This document shows, piece by piece, positions 53,344-61,624 of a stretch of 64,000 nt of DNA. Origin of the DNA: Flavobacteriales bacterium UBA6770 (GTDB taxonomy: Bacteria; Bacteroidota; Bacteroidia; Flavobacteriales_G; Salibacteraceae); NCBI GenBank assembly GCA_905181875.1, contig CAJIZH010000003.1, positions 62,001-126,000 of the forward strand. The letters are read 5' to 3'. Both the position numbers and the translations under genes were made by a program. Positions within the stretch are counted from its first letter, which is position 1. The number at the start of each line of letters is the position of its first letter. The notes beneath the pieces were generated by a model, which ran no database searches, was not told the DNA's origin, and saw nothing but the letters and a program-made list of their open reading frames with translations.

Positions 53344-54261
53344 CTATGCAGCGTTTCTATGATTCTGACGTTTTGATAACAAATTAGCCAACAAACCATT
53401 TGCTTTTGGATGTCCCAATGCACGTGCAAATTGTAAGTCATTCAATGCCGATTTTTCTTCAACTTTAAACTCAATCTTTATCAACGCTAATTTTACAATT
53501 GCCTCCGCGTTATGCGGCTCTATTGCAAGAACGCTTTTAAATATTTTATATGCTTTAGGCCATTTTTTTTCTTCAAACAATACTGTTCCCTTTAACATTA
53601 GCGTTTCTATATGATTTGGAATTAAAGCCTCCATTTTCTCCATGTCTTCAATCGCCAAATCAATATTTTTTAAAGCAATCCGCAAATATGCTCTACCCTT
53701 TAAGGCCGAATAGCTGTTTGGATTCAATAGCAATGCAAAGTTCAAATCGTTTAATGCTCTGCCATCTTGGTCTAAGTGAGAATACAATTTAGCACGTTGA
53801 ATATAAATGCTTTCATCGTTAGGCTTAATATGTACTGCCTCATTTATATTACTTAATGCCGCTCTATACAATCCTTGTTGTTTCAGACAGTCGGCTAACT
53901 GCAACCTTCCATTTACTGATGTTGTATCGAGGGACAAGTGCAATTTTAATTTTTCGATTGCTGCATCAATAGCACCGTGCTTCATTAAATTAATTGCTTC
54001 CATCAATAATTCGTTGCTCCAAGTTTTGATATGTCCGTTATTTGCAAATCGAATCAAAGACTTATTGTCTAAAATCAAATTTCCTTCTGTATCCAAAAGC
54101 ATTTCGTAAAATTCTTTGCAAGAGATCATTACTTTTCTCCTAACAGAAATACCTTTATCGTGTTCTTTCCAAAGTTCGGCTGCTACTTTTTTCAATACAT
54201 CCCAAACTCTAGGGTTCATTCCTACTGGTCTTACTGTTGTTGTTTTTTCGTTATTTTTCAT
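53344..54261 (-). CDS. Tetratricopeptide-repeat protein, cytoplasmic
   Basis: A 305-residue soluble protein with no signal peptide. The first 80 residues are a unique domain (NPRVWDVLKKVAAELWKEHD and KVMISCKEFYEMLLDTEGN), then about six TPR-like repeats follow (for example AIEKLKLHLSLDTTSVNGRL, YRAALSNINEAVHIKPNDES, AYKIFKSVLAIEPHNAEA). TPRs mediate protein-protein contacts; partner unknown. Located 34 bp upstream of recQ on the same strand. A terminated small RNA may be transcribed divergently from its start region. Confidence 0.72.
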   Translation of the reverse strand: MKNNEKTTTVRPVGMNPRVWDVLKKVAAELWKEHDKGISVRRKVMISCKEFYEMLLDTEGNLILDNKSLIRFANNGHIKTWSNELLMEAINLMKHGAIDAAIEKLKLHLSLDTTSVNGRLQLADCLKQQGLYRAALSNINEAVHIKPNDESIYIQRAKLYSHLDQDGRALNDLNFALLLNPNSYSALKGRAYLRIALKNIDLAIEDMEKMEALIPNHIETLMLKGTVLFEEKKWPKAYKIFKSVLAIEPHNAEAIVKLALIKIEFKVEEKSALNDLQFARALGHPKANGLLANLLSKRQNHRNAA

Positions 54262-54268
54262 ATCCTTG
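54240..54268 (+). promoter_or_regulatory. Possible promoter of a small RNA
   Basis: TTG (54240-54242), 18-bp spacer, TATCCTTG (54261-54268; one mismatch to TAnnTTTG). It points away from the TPR gene toward three hairpins and a terminator. Confidence 0.3.
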
Positions 54269-54271
54269 TTT

Positions 54272-54376
54272 ATTTATTACGAAGCGAAGAAACTGTCTGA
54301 GAACGTAAAGTATTTACGTTGTAGAATTTTAATTCTAAGTCCCCTTTTAATCAGTCACTTAAAGGGCGTTTTTATT
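54272..54376 (+). ncRNA. Candidate terminator-ended small RNA
   Basis: The gap between the TPR and DinB genes holds three adjacent hairpins on the plus strand: AACGTAAA/TTTACGTT (54302-54309 and 54313-54320, 3-base loop), TAGAATT/AATTCTA (54322-54328 and 54331-54337), and CCCTTTTAA/TTAAAGGG (54342-54350 and 54359-54366) followed by CG and five T, a typical intrinsic terminator. No plus-strand gene lies upstream, so the terminator would end a separate short transcript of about 100 bases starting near 54275. It could also be a leader of the DinB gene with attenuation. No known RNA family is recognised. Confidence 0.35.
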
Positions 54377-54396
54377 TCATATAAAACCTAAAAAAC

Positions 54397-54912
54397 ATGC
54401 ATAAACCTCAACAATCAGAATACGCTAATTACTATGAGACTTACGTTTCGCTAACTGAAAACGAACCTATTATTCATCAGTTGAATGAACATAGTGAATC
54501 GACTTTAGAATTGCTGGAAAGCCTGAATGAGGAACAACTTGATTTTGCTTATGCTGATGGAAAATGGACAATTCGAGAATTGTTTCAGCACATTATTGAC
54601 ACTGAAATTGTGTTTGCTTACCGCGCGTTTTCTATTGCACGTGGCGAATCAAAACCATTACCCGGTTTTGATCAAGATGAATATGCCGCTTTGGCTGCAA
54701 AGGACAAGTTGAGCAAACAAGAGTTGATTGATGCTTTTACACATACAAGACAATTTACTGTTACACTTTTTAGCTATTTAAAAAATGCTGATCTCAAAAG
54801 AATTGGAACTGCCTCTGGAAATCCGCTTTCGGCAAATGCAGCTGGACATATTATTATAGGTCATGAAATCCATCATATTAATGTGCTAAAGAACAAGTAC
54901 ATTAATGAGTAA
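54397..54912 (+). CDS. DinB/YfiT-family putative metal-dependent enzyme
   Basis: A 171-residue four-helix-bundle protein of the DinB-like superfamily. The putative metal ligands are present: His in LFQHIIDTE (about residue 65) and HEIHHINVL (about 151-159). GKWTIRELFQHIIDTE (about 51-66) is the family's W----H--D-E block. Relatives include thiol transferases and DNA-damage-inducible proteins of unknown activity; no substrate can be given. Start 54397 has a structured, terminator-like leader just upstream, so expression may be attenuated. An attC-like hairpin follows 38 bp after the stop. Confidence 0.82.
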   Translation: MHKPQQSEYANYYETYVSLTENEPIIHQLNEHSESTLELLESLNEEQLDFAYADGKWTIRELFQHIIDTEIVFAYRAFSIARGESKPLPGFDQDEYAALAAKDKLSKQELIDAFTHTRQFTVTLFSYLKNADLKRIGTASGNPLSANAAGHIIIGHEIHHINVLKNKYINE

Positions 54913-54950
54913 TGAATTAGTTTAGACTTTGTAGTTCGTTGATCGTTTAG

Positions 54951-55001
54951 GTAACGGTTCGTGTAAAAAGTCGTTTTAATGCTTTTTACATAGTGTTAGC
55001 A
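54951..55001. repeat. attC-like hairpin 1
   Basis: AAC (54953-54955), then TGTAAAAAG (54962-54970) pairing perfectly with CTTTTTACA (54982-54990) around an 11-base loop, then GTTAGCA (54995-55001). AAC and GTT flank the stem as in integron attC sites. It lies 16 bp after the stop of the minus-strand T9SS beta-helix gene. A plain terminator is the alternative. Confidence 0.35.
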
Positions 55002-55016
55002 TTTTTTATTTAATTT

Positions 55017-56690
55017 CTAATGCAGAACAATAAACTTTGTAGTGAATATTTCTTTTTCGCTTTCTAACACTAAAAAGTATAATCCATTCTTTAAAAAAGC
55101 TGTATTTATTGAAGAGTTCACAATTTCAACATCCATACCGATGTATTGACCATGGGTATTAACAATTCGAGCATTCTTAATCTCCCGTTCTGACTGAATA
55201 AAAAGTAAATTATTTATTGGGTTAGGATAAAGTAATACATTAAAAAAAGAACTGTTCTCTGCGTTGAGAGTAATATCTGAATATTCAAATGCACCAATGT
55301 CTGGAAACAAATTATATGGAACAAAAGAATTGTCAAAATCAGCGTTTAAATTAACATCAACACCATTTTCTATTGCGGGTGATATAGAAGTTAGATGAAA
55401 ATCACTTCCAGCAAGATCTACAAATTCAGGTTTAGCAAAAAAACTGTTCGAATCTTGTCCAAAAGTTGTTTGATAATTTGGTAAAGAGTAATTGGTTGTG
55501 GTAGAACTAGAATAAATTGTGACGACACTATCTGGAGTATAATAGATATTATTATCAAATTCAAAGGTGGGATGATCTGGAGGGCGAGTAGGGGTTAAAA
55601 AACGCATGACTCTGCTCATGCTTCCTTGTAGCGTTGTAAAAATGTTGTTTTTCACTATCACATTTTCAATTTCATTACTTAAATCAAACAAACTGCCTCC
55701 ACCGTCCCAAACGAAAACATTGTTATAAATTTCAACATTGTCTCCGTCAATCAATAATAAGTGATGCCCATCACCTATTATTTGGCTATAAATAAGTTTT
55801 ACATTTCTTGCATCTCCTCCTATTTTTATAGCTGCAGAGGTTGGTAACGTGGGTTCATAAAGGCTTGTGTGATTTTGAATAGTAACGCTATCAGCAGAAT
55901 GGCCAACAACTACGCCTCCCGCGCTATTATTTTTGGAAATGTTATTCAGCAATAATACATTTGTCCCTGTAGTGATGTCAAATCCTTGTTCTCCGCATAA
56001 TTCTGCATAATTATTTCGAAAAATAAAATTTGAACCAGCTGAGTGAAGACTACCGTCTTGATGCACTACGATGCCGTCATTATTAGTAACGCCAGAAACG
56101 TAACAGTTCTCTACTATAACATTACTGAGTTTGTCAAACTCAGAACCGTTAAGGTATATACCATTATTTAATGCGGTAATTACTCGTACATCGTCAATTA
56201 AAATATCAGATCCTCCTTTGCTTATAGATAGTGCGTTTTTACCAGAATTAAAGATTTCAACTCTTAATACATTAATGCCATAACAACCGCCAATTACCGC
56301 GATAGATAAATTAGTAGCTGTACTATTTTTAAGTACTAAATCTTGAAAAGTAATGTAAGATTTATAACAAGTAATTGCACTGACATCACTTGATAAGACA
56401 TCAATAATAGGTTTGTTACCGGCCCCATAAGCTCCAAATAATATGTTTGAGTCAATGACTCCAGCTGTAGGAACTTGAAGTCTTTCATTCCAAGTGTCAT
56501 TCCTATTAAATAAAATGCTATCTCCTGGAAGAAAAGTCGAAGCGTTGACTTTGTTAATTGTTAACCAAGGGGCTGTAGGAGATAACCCGCTAACAGTATC
56601 GTTACCACTATTAGAGACATAATATGTTGTAGCAAACAAATTATTGCTTGCTAAGCTTAGAATAATTGAGACGATAAGTATTTTTTTCAT
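55017..56690 (-). CDS. Secreted right-handed beta-helix protein with T9SS type A sorting domain
   Basis: A 557-residue secreted protein. After a signal peptide (MKKILIVSIILSLASNNLFA) comes YYVSNSGNDTVSGLSPTAPW, the typical opening of pectate-lyase-like beta-helix proteins, then a long parallel beta-helix with stacked Asn-rich turns (NVIVENCYVSGVTNNDGIVV, NFIFRNNYAELCGEQG, NVLLLNNISKNN, NVEIYNNVFVWDGG). C-terminal VLLYPNPINNLLFIQ to FIVLH is a T9SS sorting domain. Likely a polysaccharide-binding or -degrading surface protein. Start 56690 (ATG) is preferred to the TTG at 56702. Flanked by two attC-like hairpins, so it may be a mobile cassette gene. Confidence 0.85.
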   Translation of the reverse strand: MKKILIVSIILSLASNNLFATTYYVSNSGNDTVSGLSPTAPWLTINKVNASTFLPGDSILFNRNDTWNERLQVPTAGVIDSNILFGAYGAGNKPIIDVLSSDVSAITCYKSYITFQDLVLKNSTATNLSIAVIGGCYGINVLRVEIFNSGKNALSISKGGSDILIDDVRVITALNNGIYLNGSEFDKLSNVIVENCYVSGVTNNDGIVVHQDGSLHSAGSNFIFRNNYAELCGEQGFDITTGTNVLLLNNISKNNSAGGVVVGHSADSVTIQNHTSLYEPTLPTSAAIKIGGDARNVKLIYSQIIGDGHHLLLIDGDNVEIYNNVFVWDGGGSLFDLSNEIENVIVKNNIFTTLQGSMSRVMRFLTPTRPPDHPTFEFDNNIYYTPDSVVTIYSSSTTTNYSLPNYQTTFGQDSNSFFAKPEFVDLAGSDFHLTSISPAIENGVDVNLNADFDNSFVPYNLFPDIGAFEYSDITLNAENSSFFNVLLYPNPINNLLFIQSEREIKNARIVNTHGQYIGMDVEIVNSSINTAFLKNGLYFLVLESEKEIFTTKFIVLH

Positions 56691-56707
56691 AATATTTTTC
56701 AATTAAT

Positions 56708-56776
56708 ACTAACGTTTAGTGTACAGTGTCGTAGCATCCCGCAGGGTGCTATGCACTATACACATTGTTGTGCATT
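56708..56776. repeat. attC-like hairpin 2
   Basis: A long imperfect palindrome: AAC (56711-56713), GTGTACAGTG (56719-56728) pairing 9 of 10 with CACTATACAC (56754-56763), inner arms TAGCA-T-CCC (56732-56740) and GGGTGCTA (56744-56751) around a GCA loop, and GTTGTGC (56767-56773). The bulged T (56737) and unequal inner gap are typical of folded attC sites. The stop codon of the minus-strand methyltransferase (56756-56758) lies inside it. Confidence 0.45.
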
Positions 56777-57112
56777 GTTGGATTTTAATAAACTAATTGA
56801 TACAGTAGCAAAATCAGAATTTGGAAACTTTCTGAACTTGTTCATATCTGGGATTAAACCAGCTTCCTGAATTATATCTATGAACTCGTCTACTTCAAGT
56901 ATATACTGATCTGAATATCCATGTGTCAAGTCATATGCAGTAGCGGCTGTTTTTCCCATATTTTGTGCAACTAGGTCTGGCTTCACAGTGTGTAGTTCAA
57001 TCAGTAACAAGCCAAACTTCTCTACATAAGGAGTCCATTTTCCAATGTGTTCCTTCAATGATTCCGCAACCAAGATTATTGTTGATTCTTTTGCCTTCGT
57101 AGGCATATGCAC
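56756..57112 (-). pseudogene. SAM methyltransferase, C-terminal part (frameshifted)
   Basis: The 3' part of the methyltransferase gene in a frame shifted by one base: LVAESLKEHIGKWTPYVEKF, LIELHTVKPDLVAQNMGKT and TAYDLTHGYSDQYILEVDEF continue the fold after the break near 57072-57084. The first about 12 residues of this frame (MHMPTKAKESTI) are out-of-frame readout. The last residues, NNAQQCV, are encoded by the 13-bp repeat and hairpin, as happens for genes running into an attC site. Confidence 0.75.
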
Positions 57113-58385
57113 CAGTGGATGAACTTACTCTTGATGAATTAGTTTGAGGCTCTTTCCAAATTCTATTATGATCCAAAAAGGTTCTTACGTTGAGCAATTC
57201 TCCTAACTCGATATCGTAATTTTCTTTCAGATCTTTAGCCAAAAGAGCAGGATTTCCAATGTCTCCCCAGATAATTTTCGCCCATATATCCGCTTGAATG
57301 AGATTCGCTTTAGAAACTTTTAATGCAGCCTCATTATAGTCTACACCTATTATTTTCAAAGGGTATTCATCTAAAATAGTGCCTCGATGTGTTTGACTTT
57401 CAATAACTGAAAACAAATGCTGAAGAAATGCACCGTTACCACAACCCATATCAAGTATACCTTTGGGTTGTTCCTCGATTGGTTTATTGAAAAGATCGAT
57501 GATGATTTCATCTACTACTTTAAAGTACGCACTATGGGCTCCGCCACTTCCCCAGATATTCATTTCCCTATCAACATGTATTTCCTCAGATCCTGTTGCT
57601 AGATTTTTAAGGATTAATGGATCTCCAAAGATCAGATTGTCCAATTTTCTTAGCGTAGGAATGTAAGAAACTGTAACACCATATGCGCTGGCTCTTTTTG
57701 CAAAGAATAACCCAATCTCTGTGAACGCATAAGCACCATTTTTTTCGTCAAACCATCCAAGTTCAGTTAATATTTTGAGCAGTTTATCAAATTCTTGATG
57801 ATTTTCATGGAATTCTTCTGGCCTGAATCTCGACTCCATGAAATATTTGTGAAACATACCTGTTATGCCCAAGTGTACAAGCGTTGGACCTACAATTACA
57901 CCTTCAATATGTGTTAAGATTTGTTCCTCAATTTTTCTCCGAGTCTTCTCTTGAGACAGTTCAATTCCATAGTTGGTTTTCCACTTTTTGTAAATACTCT
58001 CCAGTTTCAGAAATGGTTCGATTTCAAATTTTCTAGGATGGTAATCTTCGGACATTTGTAGTAAGTCTGTGACATCTTCAAAGAGATAAAAATAATTAAA
58101 CGCTATTTCTGATTCTTTATTGGTTTCATAACTAATAGCATTATTTTGATTGTCAACATGTTGAATAAGCCACCCTTGAGAACAGAGTCCTCTTAGCGCA
58201 ATGTTCAAATAACCTTCGTTAGCCTTGAATTTTGTTGTCAGCTCTTTCAGCTCTACTTTCTTATTTTGTAGTAAATAATCTGTTATACCATGTTTTTTTA
58301 AGGCATAGGCAGTAGGTGAAATAACAATACCGTCAAGGTGACGGAATAGTTTGCTTCTTAAGGATGTTTTTTGAACTGAATTCAT
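56997..58385 (-). pseudogene. SAM-dependent methyltransferase, main part (frameshifted)
   Basis: The first about 435 residues of a class I methyltransferase. Two similar N-terminal helical modules (HLDGIVISPTAYALKKHGIT, HIEGVIVGPTLVHLGITGMF) suggest a duplicated winged-helix domain, as in methyltransferases linked to polyketide synthesis (AprA-like). The SAM site is GILDMGCGNGAFLQHLF (about 305-321) and IIGVDYNEAALKVS. After AYEGKRINNN the frame is lost; deleting one base in AATAATC (near 57075) restores it and joins the downstream part to a protein of about 540 residues. A single one-base lesion could be a sequencing error. A long leader with its own promoter lies upstream. Confidence 0.78.
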
Positions 58386-58396
58386 ATTAATTTAAT

Positions 58397-58409
58397 AATG
58401 CACAACAAT
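58397..58409. repeat. 13-bp inverted pair flanking the methyltransferase gene (right copy)
   Basis: AATGCACAACAAT here is the exact reverse complement of ATTGTTGTGCATT at 56764-56776. Each copy lies next to a hairpin and the two point toward each other around the methyltransferase gene, 1.6 kb apart. Confidence 0.7.
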
Positions 58410-58411
58410 TG

Positions 58412-58435
58412 AATAAGCGCACCGGTACGCTTATT
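58412..58435. repeat. 24-bp near-perfect palindrome
   Basis: Arms AATAAGCG (58412-58419) and CGCTTATT (58428-58435) are perfectly complementary; the middle CACCGGTA contains a further ACCGGT palindrome, so all but one base pair match. It lies 27 bp before the methyltransferase start: an operator, a leader hairpin, or the remaining half of a third attC-like site. Confidence 0.6.
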
Positions 58436-58634
58436 TCTCTTATAGGTAATTTTATGAAAATTAATTAATTGCTTATAATCAGTAGCTTATCACAAATAAA
58501 CATTTACAACCGTTTACAAATGGTAAAAGCCTAACTTCCTTCAATATTTAATTAATTATCATCGCTAGCTTCACTGTTTTTTTCTTTAAAGTTGATTTAT
58601 GGGTTTGTTGTATTACCTTCTTAAGGTATTAAAA

Positions 58635-58662
58635 CAAAGATAATTGTATTAGACGAAGTCAA
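58635..58662 (-). promoter_or_regulatory. Promoter reading into the methyltransferase leader
   Basis: Minus strand TTG (58662-58660), 17-bp spacer, TATCTTTG (58642-58635): a complete Bacteroidota promoter about 250 bp before the ATG at 58385. Confidence 0.55.
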
Positions 58663-58693
58663 GCTTTGAATCGATCTTTATAGCTTATGCACC

Positions 58694-61441
58694 TTAATGC
58701 GCAACTAAAAAACGCTGCACCTTCGACTTACCTTCTCCGTTAACCCTCAAAAAATAAACACCATCTGCTAAATCCAATTGATAACTGAGTTCAAACGCTC
58801 CTTTTTCAATTGCTTCATCTTTCTTTAAAACAGTCCTTCCCATTACGTTCACAATGCTAATTTGAACATCAATATGCTCATTAGCAAAAGACTTTACATG
58901 GAACTGTCCGTTATTCGGATTTGGAAACAAAGTGAATTGAGCGGTATTGAAACTCTCAGAAACAAACACCACAGGTTCCTCAATTACAGTGTCTTTTTTC
59001 GTTGTGTCTTGAGGAAAAACATGAATCGTATCTATAGCACCAACTGACCATATTCCTCTTCCAAAAGTTGAAGCGTATAATCTCCTATCCTTCATATGTA
59101 TTTCTAAATCAGACACAATTACGTTTGGAAATGACTTCGCATAGAGCTGCCAATTGGCTAAACTATCGTTGGTATAATAAACTCCAACATCACAACCTAC
59201 ATAGAGCGTATTGTTTTTCGATTTAAGATCCTGAACAATCGTATTAACCGGTACATCGGGTAAATTCTTGCTAATGTTAACCCACGTTTTTCCACCGTCA
59301 CCTGAACGAAAAACTTTTTGACCTTGCGAAAAACCTCCAAATGTGGCCCAAACGATATAGGGGTTTCTATCATCAATAGCAACTGCAGTACAGTACAAAC
59401 TATCGGGTAAACCCAATGTTATGTCTGTCCAAACGCCGCCTTCATTCTCGGTGTAATACAATTTGGTAGCTACATTATTTGAAAAATAAGGTCGTTTAGC
59501 TACAATTAAATGACGCTTATTTAATCCAGAAATTGCAAATGCAGAAATGGGTTCGTTACTACTACCAGGAATAAAACCTAATTGACTTGAACCTGTTGTA
59601 GAAGAACTAATTATCACATTCTCTCCTCCTACATAATAGTCTCCTGGAGTAGTTGGACTTTGCTCAATTGGAGTCGTCCAACCGCCAGATCCACTCATAA
59701 ATGTGCTTAAATTAAAGGTGTTAGATCCATAATTATTAAATCTATAAAACCGACCATATTGTGAAGAGGAGACTCCTTGTTTTGGATCGGCTCTATGAAT
59801 AACCGCATCCATTCCATCACCACCGGTAATGTTCATCCATTTTCCTTTATCGTCTCTATAAAAAGTTCCGTTATCCTGCGCTCCAGAGATGATATAGCCT
59901 GAAACACTATCACACAATCCAACACGATATAAAGAGGTGATTTGCATACCGCTAGAAACGTCTTGCCATTTGGTCGGAAACTCATAATTAGCTGCTGTGT
60001 CAGTCGCTCTCCAAGATCCTATTAAAATAGAATCTGTTCTAAAAACACCTCCATCATTACACATATAATACTTATTATCTAAGGGGTTGTGCGTCAAAAA
60101 ATGTTGGTCCGCATGCGGTGTAAAACCATAATACCTTAACCAATAAGAACAACCATCCCAAGTTAATCCTCCGTCGTCTGTTCCCCAAATATTTACGCCT
60201 CCAACAAATACTTTTTCCTTGTCCTTTTTATCCACATAAATGGTCAAATCATAAGCTCCTTGACCTCCAGTTCCTCCGCCTTCACTCCACTCCAAAATAT
60301 TGGGTCCTCTTGCTGCACTGATTTGCTGTGTCCAAGTGTTCCCTGCATCAATACTTTTATAAAACCCAAACAGTCCTTGATCTTTACCACAAGAAACAGC
60401 ATACATATAATTCGTATCAAGACTAGAAATCGTTATTTCTACCCGTGACATAGCCTGACTCGCATTAAATTGACTCGTGCCAATCGTTTTCCAAGTATCC
60501 CCAAAATCATGTGACACCATCATTTTTGGTTCTCCGATTCCAAGATTATAGAGATATCCCGAACTTGCGAATAATGTATTGGGATTTAATGGGTTCTGTT
60601 CAAAATCCCATATCAATCCATTGTGTTTTTTTGTCCAAGTATCTCCTCCATCTAAAGATTTTAAGATCCCTTCTACACCCGCACAAATCAACTCCTGAGC
60701 GTTTTTAGGACTTACAAAAGTTCTTCGAATCAAGGAATAATCGTATTGATCTTGTTTGTAGGTAAGTCCGGTTGGGTTCCAACTTAAACCACCGTCATAA
60801 CTCTTGTACAAACCTGCTCCGTAGTGAGTATTCCGTTTTCGGTCATCTGTACTAAGGGCAATTCCTATATAGGCGTAATCGCACACAGAAGCATACAAGG
60901 TATCCGGATGGTTTTTATCTACTGCGATATCACTGATTCGCAGAATAGGAAGCCCATCGTTCATTGGCGTATAGGTTTTTCCACTATTGGTTGTTTTCCA
61001 TATTCCACCTTGAGAGACTCCAACCCAATAGGTATTGGTATCGGTAGGATGAAATGTTATCGTGTTTACTCGCGCAACTCCGTGACTGGAAGCTGAATTA
61101 TACGCCTCAGTCAATGTATCAGGTCCTTCAGGAGCCCAAGTTGAATCGGATGCTCTAGAACCAAAGCTCGACCCTTTTTGCAGCGTAACTTGTGCCGCCG
61201 CGTCCAAATAACTTTTGATTGAAACCGATTGACCATAAGCTCCTGTTCTGGTTTCAGTAAAGTTTAACCAGCGCATGTGCCATTTATATCCTTTTTGGTT
61301 TTCATCGATATTCTCTCTCCAAGCATCAAATTGCTTTTGATAATCTAAAAAAGAATTTGACGGTGTTGGCGGCAAAAAATCTTGTTGAGCCAGAGTTGAC
61401 AAGCTCAATAGAATAGAGGTTACAATTAGAAGTGCTTTCAT
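58694..61441 (-). CDS. Secreted sortilin/BNR-type propeller protein with T9SS type A sorting domain
   Basis: A 915-residue secreted protein. The signal peptide ends at STLAQ. Many Asp-box/BNR motifs with the S-D-G--W pattern (TTNSGKTY, SYDGGLSW, SLDGGDTW, SHDFGDTW, SIDAGNTW, TDDGGLTW, TENEGGVW, SGDGGKTW) place it with the VPS10/sortilin-like 10-blade beta-propellers, close to sialidase-fold glycosyl-hydrolase-like proteins, but catalytic residues are not evident. The C-terminus (FTLFPNPNNGQFHVKSF ... RFLVAH) is a T9SS sorting domain. Probably an adhesin or glycan-binding protein. It is a single-gene unit. Confidence 0.85.
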   Translation of the reverse strand: MKALLIVTSILLSLSTLAQQDFLPPTPSNSFLDYQKQFDAWRENIDENQKGYKWHMRWLNFTETRTGAYGQSVSIKSYLDAAAQVTLQKGSSFGSRASDSTWAPEGPDTLTEAYNSASSHGVARVNTITFHPTDTNTYWVGVSQGGIWKTTNSGKTYTPMNDGLPILRISDIAVDKNHPDTLYASVCDYAYIGIALSTDDRKRNTHYGAGLYKSYDGGLSWNPTGLTYKQDQYDYSLIRRTFVSPKNAQELICAGVEGILKSLDGGDTWTKKHNGLIWDFEQNPLNPNTLFASSGYLYNLGIGEPKMMVSHDFGDTWKTIGTSQFNASQAMSRVEITISSLDTNYMYAVSCGKDQGLFGFYKSIDAGNTWTQQISAARGPNILEWSEGGGTGGQGAYDLTIYVDKKDKEKVFVGGVNIWGTDDGGLTWDGCSYWLRYYGFTPHADQHFLTHNPLDNKYYMCNDGGVFRTDSILIGSWRATDTAANYEFPTKWQDVSSGMQITSLYRVGLCDSVSGYIISGAQDNGTFYRDDKGKWMNITGGDGMDAVIHRADPKQGVSSSQYGRFYRFNNYGSNTFNLSTFMSGSGGWTTPIEQSPTTPGDYYVGGENVIISSSTTGSSQLGFIPGSSNEPISAFAISGLNKRHLIVAKRPYFSNNVATKLYYTENEGGVWTDITLGLPDSLYCTAVAIDDRNPYIVWATFGGFSQGQKVFRSGDGGKTWVNISKNLPDVPVNTIVQDLKSKNNTLYVGCDVGVYYTNDSLANWQLYAKSFPNVIVSDLEIHMKDRRLYASTFGRGIWSVGAIDTIHVFPQDTTKKDTVIEEPVVFVSESFNTAQFTLFPNPNNGQFHVKSFANEHIDVQISIVNVMGRTVLKKDEAIEKGAFELSYQLDLADGVYFLRVNGEGKSKVQRFLVAH

Positions 61442-61624
61442 GAATAAGAATTGAATGACAAATAAACCATTTTATTGGGGTACTATTTGAACAACTTGAG
61501 ACGAATTAGGGTTTGGTTAAAATGCCATTTTTAAAACCGGGTAATAGAAAAATTGAGTCACTCCAATGGAATGGGTGCGAACCTTCCGATATTATTCTTC
61601 ATTAGTGACTTCTTCAACCTCAGA

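Larger units (their letters stand above)
58386..58693 (-). other. Long leader of the methyltransferase gene
   Basis: About 308 bp without a gene. On the minus strand it holds a full promoter (58662-58635), then a small hairpin TACCTT/AAGGTA (58613-58627), an AT-rich stretch with two similar ATTTGTAAA and GTTGTAAATG copies (about 58501-58525), a 24-bp near-palindrome (58412-58435) and the ATTGTTGTGCATT 13-mer. A leader of more than 200 bases is unusual in this window, where most are under 30. Confidence 0.45.

Noticed and set aside
54262-55016. 54951-55001 as the transcription terminator of the DinB gene
   Set aside because: Not fully excluded: the stem is perfect, but the T run follows only after TAGTGTTAGCA, too far from the stem for a typical intrinsic terminator, and AAC/GTT flank it; kept as attC-like with low confidence.
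58529-58535. GCCTAAC, an exact match to an attC R'' box
   Set aside because: No hairpin or matching GTTRRRY partner lies at the right distance on either strand; a 7-mer alone is expected by chance.
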